Shown here piece after piece: positions 38,764 to 47,670 of a stretch of 64,000 bases of DNA (the first letter of the stretch is position 1; each line of letters starts with the position of its first letter). The notes beneath the pieces were generated by a model. It made no database searches and had not been told where the DNA came from. It saw only the letters and a list, made by a program, of their open reading frames with translations. The stretch lies in assembly GCF_000767615.3 (NCBI RefSeq), contig NZ_CP009553.3:4774001-4838000 (forward strand). The letters are read 5' to 3'. The position numbers were made by a program, and so were the translations under genes. This DNA is from Pandoraea pnomenusa (GTDB taxonomy: Bacteria; Pseudomonadota; Gammaproteobacteria; Burkholderiales; Burkholderiaceae).

Positions 38764-41253
38764 TCAGGCCTTGACGCGCTCGCCCGCGGGATCGTACAGC
38801 GGGCGCAGTTGCACCCTTGCGTCGATCAGTTCGCCGGCCAGATCGACCTGATAGCGGCCCGTCCCGACATACGCCGCGCTTACCGCCTCGTCGGAATTCG
38901 TCACGAATGCCAGCCCCACGGGCGCGTCCACGGTGTGACCGTAGGCTGCCGAACTGATCGAGCCGACTGGCCGGCCGTCGCGCAACACGGCTTCACCGCC
39001 CCACAGCATCTTGTCTTGAGCGCCGTCGAGCACCACGCTCACGAGTCGACGGTGCACGCCGTTCGCGCGGGCCTGTTCGACGGCGGTACGTCCGATGAAC
39101 GGGTGCCCGCTCGCCAGCTTGCACGCGAACGTCAGCCCGGCCTCGACGGGATTGGTGTCCGGCGTGAGCTCGCGGCCCCACGCGCGATATCCCTTCTCGA
39201 TACGCAGCGATTCGATCGCGAAGTAGCCCGCGTCCTTGAGCCCCAGCGCCCCGCCTGCCGCGTGCAGCGTCTCATACACCCCCACGGCGAACTCGACCGG
39301 CACATACAGCTCCCATCCCAGTTCACCGACGTAGGTCAGGCGCGTCGCACGCACGGTTGCATAGCCAAGGTCGATCTCGCGGCTCGTGCCGAACGGAAAT
39401 GCCTCATTGGAAAAATCGGCCCTGGAGACTTGCTGCAACAGCGCGCGCGAGTTCGGCCCCATCAACGCCAGGACCGCATACTGTCCCGTGACGTCGACCA
39501 CGGTGCAGCGCGCGTCGCCCGGCAGGCTCGCGATGCGTCGCTCGAGATAATCCATGTCGCGCGTGGTCTGCGCCGAACCGGTCACCATCAGGTACTGGTC
39601 CTGCGCGAGGCGCGTGAGGGTGAAGTCCGATTCGTAGCCGCCGCGCTCGTTGAGCATGGCGGTATAGACGGTGCGGCCTGGCGGCACGGCGACATCGTTG
39701 GCGCACAAGGCTTGCAGTACGGCCTCCGCGTCGCGCCCCTTGATGAGCAGCTTCGAGAACGAACTCATGTCGAACAGCGCCACGGCTTCGCGGCACGCAC
39801 GATGTTCGGCGCCGCTCCAGGCATGCCAGTTCTGCTGGCCGAAGCTGTAGTCGATGCGTGCCTGCGCGGGCGTCGGCGCGAAGAAGTTGGGCCGTTCCCA
39901 GCCCATCTTGCTGCCGAAGCACGCGCCCTTGGCCAGCAGCGTGGCGTAGAGCGCGGAACGCCGGAACGGCCGTGCGGTATCGAGTTCACGGTTCGGCCAC
40001 GGCATGGCGTAGTGCAGCCCGAGCGTCTCCTTCACGCGATCGTGGAGCCAGGTGTCGTTGCCGTTGAAGCGCGCAAAGCGGCGAATGTCCACGGGCCAGA
40101 GATCCATCGTCGGCTCCCCGGCCACGATCCACTCGGCGAGCGCCATGCCGGCGCCGCCCGCCGACGCGATACCCATTGAGTTGAAGCCCGCGCCTACGTA
40201 GAAATTGCGCAGCTCCGGCGCTTCGCCGAGGATGAAGTTGTTGTCCGGCGTGAACGATTCCGGCCCGTTGTAGAACTGGCGTATCTGTGCGGTCTCGAGC
40301 GCCGGCACCCGCATCAGCGCGTTCTCCATCAGGATCTCGAACTGGTCCCAGTCGTCGGGCAGCAACTGGAACTCGAAATTCTCCGGAATGCCGTTCATGC
40401 CCCACGGCTTGGCGTTCGGCTCGAAGCCGCCCATCACCAGCCCGCCGACCTCTTCCTTGAAATAGATGTAGCCGTCGGGATCGCGCATGACCGGCAGATC
40501 GGTATGCACGCCCGGGATGGGGTCCGTGACAATGTAATAGTGCTCGGCCGAATGCAGCGGCACGGTCACGCCGCACATGCGGCCGACCGCCTTCGCCCAT
40601 TGCCCCGCGCAGTTCACGACAATGTCCGCGTCGATGCGGCCGGTCTCGCCCGCCTTGTTGCGCCACGACACGCCCGTCGCCGTGCGCACGCCGTTGGGCG
40701 ATGCCGTGTGGATGTCGGTGATTCGCGTGTTCTCCGCAATGCGCACGCCTCGTTGGCGTGCTCCGCGCGCGAGCGCCTGCGTGAGATCGGTCGGATTCGC
40801 CTTGCCGTCGCCCGGCAACCAGACCGCCCCGATCAGGTCGTCGGTGCGCATCACCGGCCAGAGTTCGCCCGCCTCGCGCGCGGAGATCACATCGCATTGC
40901 ACGCCATAGGCGCGCGCCACGGCCGCCGTTCGCTTGAGCTGCGTCATGCGCTCCCGCGTGCGCGCCACCGACAGCGAGCCGCACGCCTTCCAGCCGGTGC
41001 CCAACCCCGTCTGCGCTTCGAGCTCGCTGTAGAGCTTCGTGGAGTAGCGAATGAGCTTCGTCATGCTCTCCTGCGAACGCAGCTGGCCGACCAGCCCCGC
41101 CGCATGCCACGTCGTGCCGCAGGACAACTGCCCCTGCTCGAGCAGGACGACGTCCGCCCAGCCAAGTTTTGCCAGGTGATAGGCGACGGAACAGCCGACG
41201 ATGCCGCCGCCGACGATGACGACGCGCGCGTGCGTGGGCAATGCTGAGGTCAT
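38764..41253 (-). CDS. Folate-type FAD dehydrogenase (sarcosine/dimethylglycine dehydrogenase-like)
   Basis: An 829-residue enzyme of the DAO-FAO_M-GCV_T-GCV_T_C architecture. The FAD Rossmann motif is VVIVGGGIVGCSVAYHLAKL (residues 11-30). CGTTWHAAGLVGQLR carries the His that binds FAD covalently in relatives. The C-terminal half (from about 430) resembles the aminomethyltransferase T-protein and would bind THF (GWELYVPVEFAVGVYETLHA; ESLRIEKGYRAWG). Such enzymes oxidise N-methylglycines and pass the one-carbon unit to folate. Location beside C-P lyase genes, whose action on glyphosate gives sarcosine, makes sarcosine attractive; substrate assignment is inference. Confidence 0.88.
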   Translation of the reverse strand: MTSALPTHARVVIVGGGIVGCSVAYHLAKLGWADVVLLEQGQLSCGTTWHAAGLVGQLRSQESMTKLIRYSTKLYSELEAQTGLGTGWKACGSLSVARTRERMTQLKRTAAVARAYGVQCDVISAREAGELWPVMRTDDLIGAVWLPGDGKANPTDLTQALARGARQRGVRIAENTRITDIHTASPNGVRTATGVSWRNKAGETGRIDADIVVNCAGQWAKAVGRMCGVTVPLHSAEHYYIVTDPIPGVHTDLPVMRDPDGYIYFKEEVGGLVMGGFEPNAKPWGMNGIPENFEFQLLPDDWDQFEILMENALMRVPALETAQIRQFYNGPESFTPDNNFILGEAPELRNFYVGAGFNSMGIASAGGAGMALAEWIVAGEPTMDLWPVDIRRFARFNGNDTWLHDRVKETLGLHYAMPWPNRELDTARPFRRSALYATLLAKGACFGSKMGWERPNFFAPTPAQARIDYSFGQQNWHAWSGAEHRACREAVALFDMSSFSKLLIKGRDAEAVLQALCANDVAVPPGRTVYTAMLNERGGYESDFTLTRLAQDQYLMVTGSAQTTRDMDYLERRIASLPGDARCTVVDVTGQYAVLALMGPNSRALLQQVSRADFSNEAFPFGTSREIDLGYATVRATRLTYVGELGWELYVPVEFAVGVYETLHAAGGALGLKDAGYFAIESLRIEKGYRAWGRELTPDTNPVEAGLTFACKLASGHPFIGRTAVEQARANGVHRRLVSVVLDGAQDKMLWGGEAVLRDGRPVGSISSAAYGHTVDAPVGLAFVTNSDEAVSAAYVGTGRYQVDLAGELIDARVQLRPLYDPAGERVKA

Positions 41254-41346
41254 GGGGAGGCTCCCGGGTTGGCCCGCGTCGATCCGGCGATCGCGTCACG
41301 GGCGATGTCGTGTGCGATGACGCGAGATTACGCAAAGTGAGCGCCA

Positions 41347-41363
41347 TTTGCAATAATTTGCAA
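41347..41363. repeat. Paired TTTGCAA motifs one helical turn apart
   Basis: TTTGCAA occurs at 41347-41353 and 41357-41363 with 10-base spacing, inside the 220-base gap upstream of the FAD dehydrogenase. The 10-bp phase suggests tandem binding by one regulator; none is identified. Confidence 0.3.
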
Positions 41364-41394
41364 AATAACGACAAGCAATGCAACATCGCATGCA

Positions 41395-41412
41395 TCGACA
41401 TTGCCGTGACAT
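41395..41412 (-). promoter_or_regulatory. Pho-box-like direct repeat upstream of the FAD dehydrogenase
   Basis: On the minus strand the sequence reads ATGTCAC-GGCA-ATGTCGA, two TGTC cores 11 bases apart as in PhoB sites, one of them imperfect. It points toward the FAD dehydrogenase start about 140 bases away. Confidence 0.35.
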
Positions 41413-41473
41413 CAACACCGGAATCGGCCTGTGGCCAGGCGCCCCGGACCTGCCCGCCCGGACTACCTCGTGC

Positions 41474-42031
41474 TCAGGCGTCGTCCGAACGTCGCAATAC
41501 GGCCAACAAGCGCTCGCCGGCCTGTGCGAGCGTGCCGTCGTTGGCGACGACCGAAAGCGGCACGCCGTCGGGCGGTGACCACTCGACACGATGCGCCACG
41601 CGCTTGTGCAGGGCATCGCCGGTTTCGCGTCCGCGGTTCGCGAGCCGCTGTGCGCGCACCTTGGGATCGACGCGTATCTCGACCAGGTGCAGGCGCTCGC
41701 CATAGCGACGCACGACCTGCGGGAGAAACGCGCGCGAACCGTTCACGACCACGCTTGCCCCCGCCGCCATCCACGCGTCGATTTCGATGCCGATGCCATA
41801 CCGGCAATCGTGGCTCTCCCAGTCGAGCGCAAAGCATCCGAGCGAGCGCCGCTGCGCAAATTCCTCGCCGGAAAGTGCGATGTGGTTCTCGCCGTCGGTC
41901 GGTGCGCGCGTGATGTAGCGGTGCGCGAAAAGTATCGGTGCGTTGCCAAGCCGCTCGCGCGCGTAGCGCAGCAACGAGTCCTTGCCCGCACCCGACGGCC
42001 CCATGACGTAGAACAGGCGTGCGCGATTCAT
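41474..42031 (-). CDS. phnN: Ribose 1,5-bisphosphokinase
   Basis: A 185-residue P-loop kinase that phosphorylates ribose 1,5-bisphosphate to PRPP, the last step in using the ribose left by C-P lyase. Walker A is GPSGAGKDS at residues 11-19, followed by the guanylate-kinase-like ITRAPTDGENHIALSGEEF and NGSRAFLPQVVRRYG. Its ATG overlaps the stop of the DUF1045 gene (ATGA), in the operon phnF-DUF1045-phnN. Confidence 0.94.
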   Translation of the reverse strand: MNRARLFYVMGPSGAGKDSLLRYARERLGNAPILFAHRYITRAPTDGENHIALSGEEFAQRRSLGCFALDWESHDCRYGIGIEIDAWMAAGASVVVNGSRAFLPQVVRRYGERLHLVEIRVDPKVRAQRLANRGRETGDALHKRVAHRVEWSPPDGVPLSVVANDGTLAQAGERLLAVLRRSDDA

Positions 42032-42771
42032 GCCCGGCCCCCCAGCGCGAAACGTTCATGCAGCACAAACGGCGCGCCCGGCGCGGGCTCGACGAAGATC
42101 GCCAGACTGTCGACGCACATCGGCCCGAGGGTCTGCACGCGCGGCTGCCACCAATCGACGATCGCCGCGGCGTCTGACGTGCCCACGCGGTCGGACAACG
42201 TCATGTGGAAACGAAATTCGTCGAACACGAACGGATAGCCCCATGCGGCGAGATATTCCCCTTGCCGCGAAGACAACGACTGCGCCCGGCGCTTCGCCGT
42301 TTCGGCGTCGGTCAGCGGCGCGCGCAATGTTTCGAATGCGCGCACGCAGTCTTCGGCGAGCACGTTGACCGGCGTCGCGCCAGCGCCCGGGCATAACGCA
42401 ACGAATCCCGCGAAATCGGATCGCTGACCGCTCCCGGCAGGCAGCACCCCGGGGCGCATGGCGAGCGTGAATGGCCCATGGCGTGCCGCCACCGCGAGCG
42501 CGACTTCGCGCAGATCGCCGAGTCGGGCGCCGGGCGCCAACCTCATCGGCGCCTTGAGCGTGCCGTGCCATCCGTAGCGACGCGCATCGACAGTCGCATC
42601 GTGCACCGTGCACGAGAGGCCCGGCACCTTCGGCGCATCGAGAAAACGCCCGGTGATCGCATCGCGACCGAGCCAGCGGCTGCCTTCTTCCCACCAGCGC
42701 CCCGCTTCAGGCGGTGCGTAGTAGATGGCGAAGCGTGCAGTCGACAGGTCCCACGTCGTTCGCCCGCTCAT
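42028..42771 (-). CDS. DUF1045 phosphonate-operon protein, 2H phosphoesterase fold
   Basis: A 247-residue protein of the family repeatedly found in C-P lyase operons (TIGR03223-like). Two HxT motifs, H69-G-T71 (YGWHGTLKAP) and H189-M-T191 (FRFHMTLSD), mark the 2H phosphodiesterase fold. The 2H fold opens cyclic phosphates. No phnP is seen in this window, so this protein is a good candidate to open the 5-phosphoribosyl 1,2-cyclic phosphate made by PhnJ before PhnN acts. It overlaps both phnF and phnN by 4 bases, so all three are coupled. Confidence 0.88.
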   Translation of the reverse strand: MSGRTTWDLSTARFAIYYAPPEAGRWWEEGSRWLGRDAITGRFLDAPKVPGLSCTVHDATVDARRYGWHGTLKAPMRLAPGARLGDLREVALAVAARHGPFTLAMRPGVLPAGSGQRSDFAGFVALCPGAGATPVNVLAEDCVRAFETLRAPLTDAETAKRRAQSLSSRQGEYLAAWGYPFVFDEFRFHMTLSDRVGTSDAAAIVDWWQPRVQTLGPMCVDSLAIFVEPAPGAPFVLHERFALGGRA

Positions 42772-43529
42772 TGCGCGTCTCCCTGCACGACGAGCTGCAT
42801 GCGGTCGGCCGGGAAATAGGCGATACCGTACTTGATCGGCTTGCCGGCTTCGTCCACATCGGTACTCTCCACGCTCAACACCGGCTGCTGACGATTGATG
42901 CCGAGGTGACGTGCCATGTCGGCGTCGGGCAGACGCGCGCCGATGCGGCTCTCGCGACGCGTGTAGTCGGTCACGCCGAAGCCGGCGAGCGCGGCGCTGA
43001 TCGACGTTTGCTGCGCCAGAACCTCGGGAAAGTCGGGAAAGCGCGACGCCGGGAACCAGTTCTCGCTGTAGGCAAGCGGCAGCTCGATGCCCTGCGCGTC
43101 GAGGCTGCGGCGCGTGAGTTCCACGCGATAGACGGGCGCGCCGACGGGCAAATCGAGCGCCTGCGCCACGCTGCCGTCGGCCGCCATCTTCTGCGCCGAC
43201 AGCATCTGCTGCGCCGTCTTGAGATGGTTCTGGGAAAGATTCTCGGTAAAGCGCGTGCGACGGCCGATCACGTAACCGATCGCCCCCGCCTGCACGAAGG
43301 TGCCACGCCCGTGCTCGACACTCACGAGCCCCTGTTCCGCGAGCCCGAGGATCGCGCGCCGCACGGTGTGCCGATTCACGCCGAAGCGCTGCGCGAGGTC
43401 AGTCTCGCTGGGCAGACGGTCGTCAGGCGAGCCCTCGCCGTATCGGCGCTGGCCGATTTCCGTGGCAAGGATCTGCGCAATCTGGCGCCAGACGGCGACC
43501 CCGCCGCCCCGTTCGAGTTGTGCTGTCAT
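42768..43529 (-). CDS. phnF: C-P lyase operon repressor, GntR/HutC family
   Basis: A 253-residue regulator. The N-terminal winged helix (WRQIAQILATEIGQRRYGEG, then LAQRFGVNRHTVRRAILGLA) is followed by a UTRA ligand domain from about 90 to 245. I start at ATG 43529 (MTAQLERGGGVAVWRQ); the 24 extra in-frame codons upstream would run through the control region. It is divergent from phnG with a GTCTA/TAGAC dyad between them. Its stop overlaps the start of the DUF1045 gene. Confidence 0.92.
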   Translation of the reverse strand: MTAQLERGGGVAVWRQIAQILATEIGQRRYGEGSPDDRLPSETDLAQRFGVNRHTVRRAILGLAEQGLVSVEHGRGTFVQAGAIGYVIGRRTRFTENLSQNHLKTAQQMLSAQKMAADGSVAQALDLPVGAPVYRVELTRRSLDAQGIELPLAYSENWFPASRFPDFPEVLAQQTSISAALAGFGVTDYTRRESRIGARLPDADMARHLGINRQQPVLSVESTDVDEAGKPIKYGIAYFPADRMQLVVQGDAQ

Positions 43530-43603
43530 CAAGTTGACACCCGGCAAAGTTGTAATGAGTTCGCGTGCATTACCCCATTCGATGTCATCGCGATCATACA
43601 CAC

Positions 43604-43619
43604 GTCTATACGACTAGAC
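43604..43619. promoter_or_regulatory. Candidate PhnF operator next to the phnG start
   Basis: GTCTA (43604-43608) and TAGAC (43615-43619) are perfect inverted repeats with a 6-base spacer, ending 4 bases before the phnG ATG. PhnF-type regulators of other bacteria bind GTCTA/TAGAC-like dyads. A TATACG (43607-43612) inside it could be the -10 of phnG. Confidence 0.5.
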
Positions 43620-43623
43620 AATC

Positions 43624-44106
43624 ATGCCAAGCACCGCATCCGACCCCATGCCTGACGCAGGGCATCCTGCCGCGCCGGACCGCGCGGAATGGCTCGCACT
43701 CCTCGCCCGCGCCACGCGCAACGAGCTCGACGACGCCATCGCCAGTTGTCCCGACGTCCCCGACTTCGTCTGGTTGCGCGCACCGCAGACCGGACTTGTG
43801 ATGGTCCAGGGCCGCGTCGGCGGCAACGGCGAGCGCTTCAACCTGGGCGAGACGACCGTCACGCGCTGCACCCTGCGCCAGCACGACGGCATCGTCGGCA
43901 CCGGCTACGTGCTCGGCCGCGACGCCGGGCGCGCCGCGCGCGTGGCGCGTGTCGACGCGCTCATGCAGATGCCGCGGCATCGTCACACGATCACCGCCGG
44001 TGCGCTGGCGGTCATCTCGCGGCGACTCGCCGCGACAGCCGCGCAGCTCGACGCCGATACGGCCGGGAGCCGCGTCGAATTTTTCACCATGGTCCGGGAG
44101 GCCTGA
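43624..44106 (+). CDS. phnG: C-P lyase complex subunit PhnG
   Basis: A 160-residue subunit of the PhnGHIJ core, which with PhnI couples phosphonate to ATP. Recognisable parts are RAEWLALLARATRNELDDAI, then PQTGLVMVQGRVGGNGERFN and the tail FFTMVREA. The ATG at 43624 has no ribosome site, and a regulatory dyad ends 4 bases before it. Either the message is nearly leaderless or a later ATG at 43648 is used. It is the first gene of a seven-gene operon in which most junctions overlap. Confidence 0.93.
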   Translation: MPSTASDPMPDAGHPAAPDRAEWLALLARATRNELDDAIASCPDVPDFVWLRAPQTGLVMVQGRVGGNGERFNLGETTVTRCTLRQHDGIVGTGYVLGRDAGRAARVARVDALMQMPRHRHTITAGALAVISRRLAATAAQLDADTAGSRVEFFTMVREA

Positions 44107-44760
44107 ATGTCGATGACATCGATGCCCGACTGGTCGCAACTGCAACCCGGATTCGTCGATCCCGTGCATGACGCGCAAGGCGTATTCCGTGCCGTGCTCG
44201 ACGCACTGGCCCGGCCGGGCCGGTTATGCAGCGTGGGCAGCCGGCTCGCGCCCAGCGAGCAAGCCAGCGTCGCCGCGCGCGCCGTGCTGCTCGCGCTGGC
44301 CGACGCAACCACGCCGGTCTGGTTGCAATCGCCGCTGCCCGAAGTCGCGAGCGCTTTGCGCTTTCATACGGGGGCGACACTGCTGAGCAGCGAGTCCGAA
44401 CTGGCCGGCGCGCAGTTCGCGCTGCTCACCGATCCCGCGCACTGCCCGCCGCTCGAGCGATTCGCCTTCGGCACGGCGGAGTCGCCGGAGCACAGCGCCA
44501 CGCTGATCGTCGACGTGCCGACGCTCGCGGCCGGGCACACCGCCCGTCGCGACCGACATTCCAACAGCGCACTGGCACTGCGGTTGCGCGGGCCGGGCAT
44601 TGCCTCGCACGCCGACGTGAGCGTGGGCGGGCTCGACGCGGCCTTCTGGCAGTCGCGCGCCGCACTTGCGCCGCGCTTTCCCGCCGGACTCGATCTGCTG
44701 ATCGCCGCCGGCGACCGCCTGCTCGGTTTGCCGCGCACCACCCACGTGGAGGTTTGCTGA
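44107..44760 (+). CDS. phnH: C-P lyase complex subunit PhnH
   Basis: A 217-residue structural subunit of the C-P lyase core complex. It shows WSQLQPGFVDPVHDAQGVFR and the Pro-Gly-rich ALARPGRLCSVG near the N terminus, with GLDLLIAAGDRLLGLPRTTH at the C terminus. It begins directly after the phnG stop. Its TGA overlaps the phnI ATG (TGATG). Confidence 0.95.
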   Translation: MSMTSMPDWSQLQPGFVDPVHDAQGVFRAVLDALARPGRLCSVGSRLAPSEQASVAARAVLLALADATTPVWLQSPLPEVASALRFHTGATLLSSESELAGAQFALLTDPAHCPPLERFAFGTAESPEHSATLIVDVPTLAAGHTARRDRHSNSALALRLRGPGIASHADVSVGGLDAAFWQSRAALAPRFPAGLDLLIAAGDRLLGLPRTTHVEVC

Positions 44761-45953
44761 TGTATGTGGCCGTCAAAGGTGGCGAACGCGCCATCGAAAG
44801 CTCCTGGGACCTGCTCGCTCGGGCGCGACGCGGCAACCCCAACGTTCCCGCGCTCACCGTCACGCAGATCCGCGAGCAGATGCGTCTGGCCGTCGCGCGC
44901 GTGATGAGCGAAGGCGCGCTGTACGACGAGACGCTTGCCGCGCTGGCCATCAAGCAGGCGGCCGGCGATCTGGTCGAAGCGATCTTCCTGCTGCGTGCGT
45001 ATCGCACGACCCTGCCCCGACTGGGCACCACGCGCCCCGTCGACACGGCCGCGATGCGCCTGTCGCGCCGCATCTCCGCCACGTTCAAGGACGTGCCCGG
45101 CGGCCAGACGCTCGGTGCCACATACGATTACACGCAGCGCCTGCTCGATTTCTCGCTGCTCGACGAAGACGAGGTGCACGACCTCGACGCACACGATACG
45201 CAGCGAACCAGCCCCGATGCCGCGGTGGGATGCCCGGCGGACGGCGTTGCGCACGGAGCAGGCCCCACCGTGCCTCCCCTCCTCCCCATTCCTCGCGTGA
45301 CCGACATCCTGCAGCGCGACGGCCTGCTCGAGACATCCGCGCACGCCGATAACGACGACCCCGAGCCGCACGACCTGGTGCACTCACCGCTCTTCACGCC
45401 CGCGTCGCGCACGGCCCGCCTGCAAAACCTCGCACGCGGCGACGAAGGCTTCCTGCTTGCCCTCGGATATTCCACCCAGCGCGGCTACGGTAACGACCAC
45501 CCGTTCGTGGGCGAGATCCGCATTGGCCATGTGGCCATCGAGATCGTGCCCGAAGAACTCGGCTTCGCCATCGACATCGGCGAAATCGCCGTGACGGAAT
45601 GCCAGATGGTCACGCAATTCGGCGGCAATCGCGAAGTGCCACCACAGTTCACGCAAGGCTACGGCCTCGCCTTCGGCCACAACGAACGCAAGGCGCTGGC
45701 CATGTCGCTCGTCGACCGCGCCTTGCGCACGCAGGAGCTCGGCGATGAGGTCACCTCGCCCGCGCAGCAACAGGAATTCGTGCTTTACCACAGCGACAAC
45801 GTCGAGGCCTCGGGCTTCGTGCAGCACCTGAAGCTGCCGCACTACGTCGACTTTCAGGCGGAGCTGGAACTGGTGCGACGGCTGCGCGCCGAGCACGCCA
45901 GGACGCATGGACCGTCGGGCCCCGGCGCTCCGACCACACAGGAGGCCGCATGA
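44760..45953 (+). CDS. phnI: C-P lyase complex subunit PhnI
   Basis: A 397-residue nucleosidase-like subunit that, with PhnG, H and L, joins the phosphonate to C1 of ribose triphosphate by displacing adenine. The start MYVAVKGGERAIESSWDLLA is standard, as are ALAIKQAAGDLVEAIFLLRA, YSTQRGYGNDHPFVGEIRIG and FVLYHSDNVEASGFVQHLKL. The segment around residues 140-180 is low-complexity and variable. The start overlaps phnH and the stop overlaps phnJ. Confidence 0.95.
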   Translation: MYVAVKGGERAIESSWDLLARARRGNPNVPALTVTQIREQMRLAVARVMSEGALYDETLAALAIKQAAGDLVEAIFLLRAYRTTLPRLGTTRPVDTAAMRLSRRISATFKDVPGGQTLGATYDYTQRLLDFSLLDEDEVHDLDAHDTQRTSPDAAVGCPADGVAHGAGPTVPPLLPIPRVTDILQRDGLLETSAHADNDDPEPHDLVHSPLFTPASRTARLQNLARGDEGFLLALGYSTQRGYGNDHPFVGEIRIGHVAIEIVPEELGFAIDIGEIAVTECQMVTQFGGNREVPPQFTQGYGLAFGHNERKALAMSLVDRALRTQELGDEVTSPAQQQEFVLYHSDNVEASGFVQHLKLPHYVDFQAELELVRRLRAEHARTHGPSGPGAPTTQEAA

Positions 45954-46846
45954 CCCGCGACGCTGCATCCGGCACGACAGCACGCGCATCAGCCGGCCTG
46001 CCCACGGCCGATGGCTACAACTTCGCGTTCCTCGACGAACAGACCAAACGGGCGATCCGCCGCAGCCTGCTCAAGGCCGTGGCGATTCCCGGCTATCAGG
46101 TGCCGTTCGGCAGCCGCGAGATGCCGCTGCCGTATGGCTGGGGCACGGGCGGCATTCAGGTGAGCGCCGCCATCATCGGCGCCGGCGACACGCTCAAGGT
46201 GATCGACCAGGGTGCCGACGACACAACCAACGCGGTGAACATTCGCCGCTTCTTTGCGCGCACGGCCGGCGTGGCCACGACGACACGAACGTCCGAGGCC
46301 ACGATCATCCAGACACGTCACCGCATTCCTGAAACCCCGCTACGCGAAGGCCAGATCATGGTCTATCAGGTGCCGATGCCCGAGCCGCTGTTCCGGCTGG
46401 AGCCGCGCATCGCGCAATCGCGCAAGCTGCACGCGCTTGGCGAATATGGCCTCATGCGCGTGCGCCTGTACGAAGACATCGTGCGCCACGGCGCGATTGC
46501 CACCACTTACGACTATCCGGTCATCGTGAACGGGCGCTATCTCACGTCGCCCTCGCCGATCCCGAAGTTCGACAACCCCAAGCTCCATATGAACCCGGCG
46601 CTGCAACTGTTCGGCGCGGGACGCGAGCGGCGCCTGTATGCCATCCCGCCCTACACCCCCGTCGAGAGCCTCGACTTCGACGATCGCCCGTTCGAGATCC
46701 AGAAGTGGAACGCGCACTGTGCGCTGTGCGGCGCCACCGACAGTTTCCTGGACGAAGTCATTACCGACGACGCGGGCACACGCATGCACGTCTGCTCCGA
46801 CAGCGACTACTGCGGGCGCCGCACGAACGACAGGGAGGCCGCATGA
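45950..46846 (+). CDS. phnJ: Alpha-D-ribose 1-methylphosphonate 5-phosphate C-P lyase
   Basis: A 298-residue radical-SAM enzyme that breaks the carbon-phosphorus bond. C257, C260, C282 and C288 have the same spacing (3, 22, 6) as the E. coli cysteines 241, 244, 266 and 272. Residue G48 (AVAIPGYQVPFG) corresponds to the Gly proposed to carry a glycyl radical. An N-terminal extension of 16 residues relative to E. coli accounts for the numbering shift. All key residues are present, so the enzyme should be active. Confidence 0.97.
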   Translation: MTRDAASGTTARASAGLPTADGYNFAFLDEQTKRAIRRSLLKAVAIPGYQVPFGSREMPLPYGWGTGGIQVSAAIIGAGDTLKVIDQGADDTTNAVNIRRFFARTAGVATTTRTSEATIIQTRHRIPETPLREGQIMVYQVPMPEPLFRLEPRIAQSRKLHALGEYGLMRVRLYEDIVRHGAIATTYDYPVIVNGRYLTSPSPIPKFDNPKLHMNPALQLFGAGRERRLYAIPPYTPVESLDFDDRPFEIQKWNAHCALCGATDSFLDEVITDDAGTRMHVCSDSDYCGRRTNDREAA

Positions 46847-47670
46847 CGCCGTCGACGAATCCATTGCGGCAGGTCGAACGGCACGATGCGATGCCGACGC
46901 AGGCACCCCTGCTGCGCGTGGCGGGGCTCGGGAAACGGTACGGCGATCGCATCGGCTGCGCGGACGTGACATTCGACCTGTGGCCGGGTGAAGTGGTGTG
47001 CGTGGTGGGAGAATCGGGTTCGGGTAAGTCCACTCTCCTCAATGCGCTGGCGCTGCGCCATGCGATCGATACCGGTTCGCTGCACTATCGCGACGCCGAC
47101 GGTGCGCTGCACGACCTGGGAACGCTCGACGAGGCGCGCAAGCGCCATCTGCTGCGCACCGAGTGGGGCTTCGTGGAGCAGAACCCACGCGACGGGCTGC
47201 GCATGAATGTCTCCGCGGGCGGCAATATCGGCGACCGGCTGATGGCGGTGGGCGCACGCCACTTCGGCGACATCCGCGCCAAGGCCCGCCACTGGATGGC
47301 GCAGGTCGAGCTCGACCCGGCCCGCGTCGACGACATGCCCGGCGCGTTCTCCGGCGGCATGCAGCAACGTCTGCAAATCGCGCGCAATCTCGTGACCGAG
47401 CCACGCCTCGTGTTCATGGACGAGCCGACCGCCGGGCTCGACGTGTCGGTGCAGGCACGCCTGCTCGATCTGCTGCGCTCGCTCGTGGAGCGCCTTCATC
47501 TTGCCGCCATCATCGTGACGCACGATATCGGCGTTGCACGCCTCATCGCACACCGCCTGATGGTGATGCAGGCGGGCCGCGTGGTCGAGGCGGGCCTCAC
47601 CGATCAGGTGCTCGACGACCCGCAACATCCCTACACGCAACTGCTGGTCTCCTCGGTACTTCCCGTATGA
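46843..47670 (+). CDS. phnK: C-P lyase ATP-binding subunit PhnK
   Basis: A 275-residue ABC-type ATPase that docks on the PhnJ subunits of the core complex. Walker A is GESGSGKST at about 56-64, with [20 protein letters not shown], signature [15 protein letters not shown], Walker [13 protein letters not shown] and switch [11 protein letters not shown]. The ATG overlaps the phnJ stop and the TGA overlaps phnL. It resembles dipeptide-type ABC ATPases but has no transporter partner here. Confidence 0.95.
   Translation: MTPSTNPLRQVERHDAMPTQAPLLRVAGLGKRYGDRIGCADVTFDLWPGEVVCVVGESGSGKSTLLNALALRHAIDTGSLHYRDADGALHDLGTLDEARKRHLLRTEWGFVEQNPRDGLRMNVSAGGNIGDRLMAVGARHFGDIRAKARHWMAQVELDPARVDDMPGAFSGGMQQRLQIARNLVTEPRLVFMDEPTAGLDVSVQARLLDLLRSLVERLHLAAIIVTHDIGVARLIAHRLMVMQAGRVVEAGLTDQVLDDPQHPYTQLLVSSVLPV

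Noticed and set aside
38494..40179. 561-codon frame opposite the FAD dehydrogenase gene
   Set aside because: Low-complexity Arg-rich translation with no motif; the sense gene is complete and well recognised.
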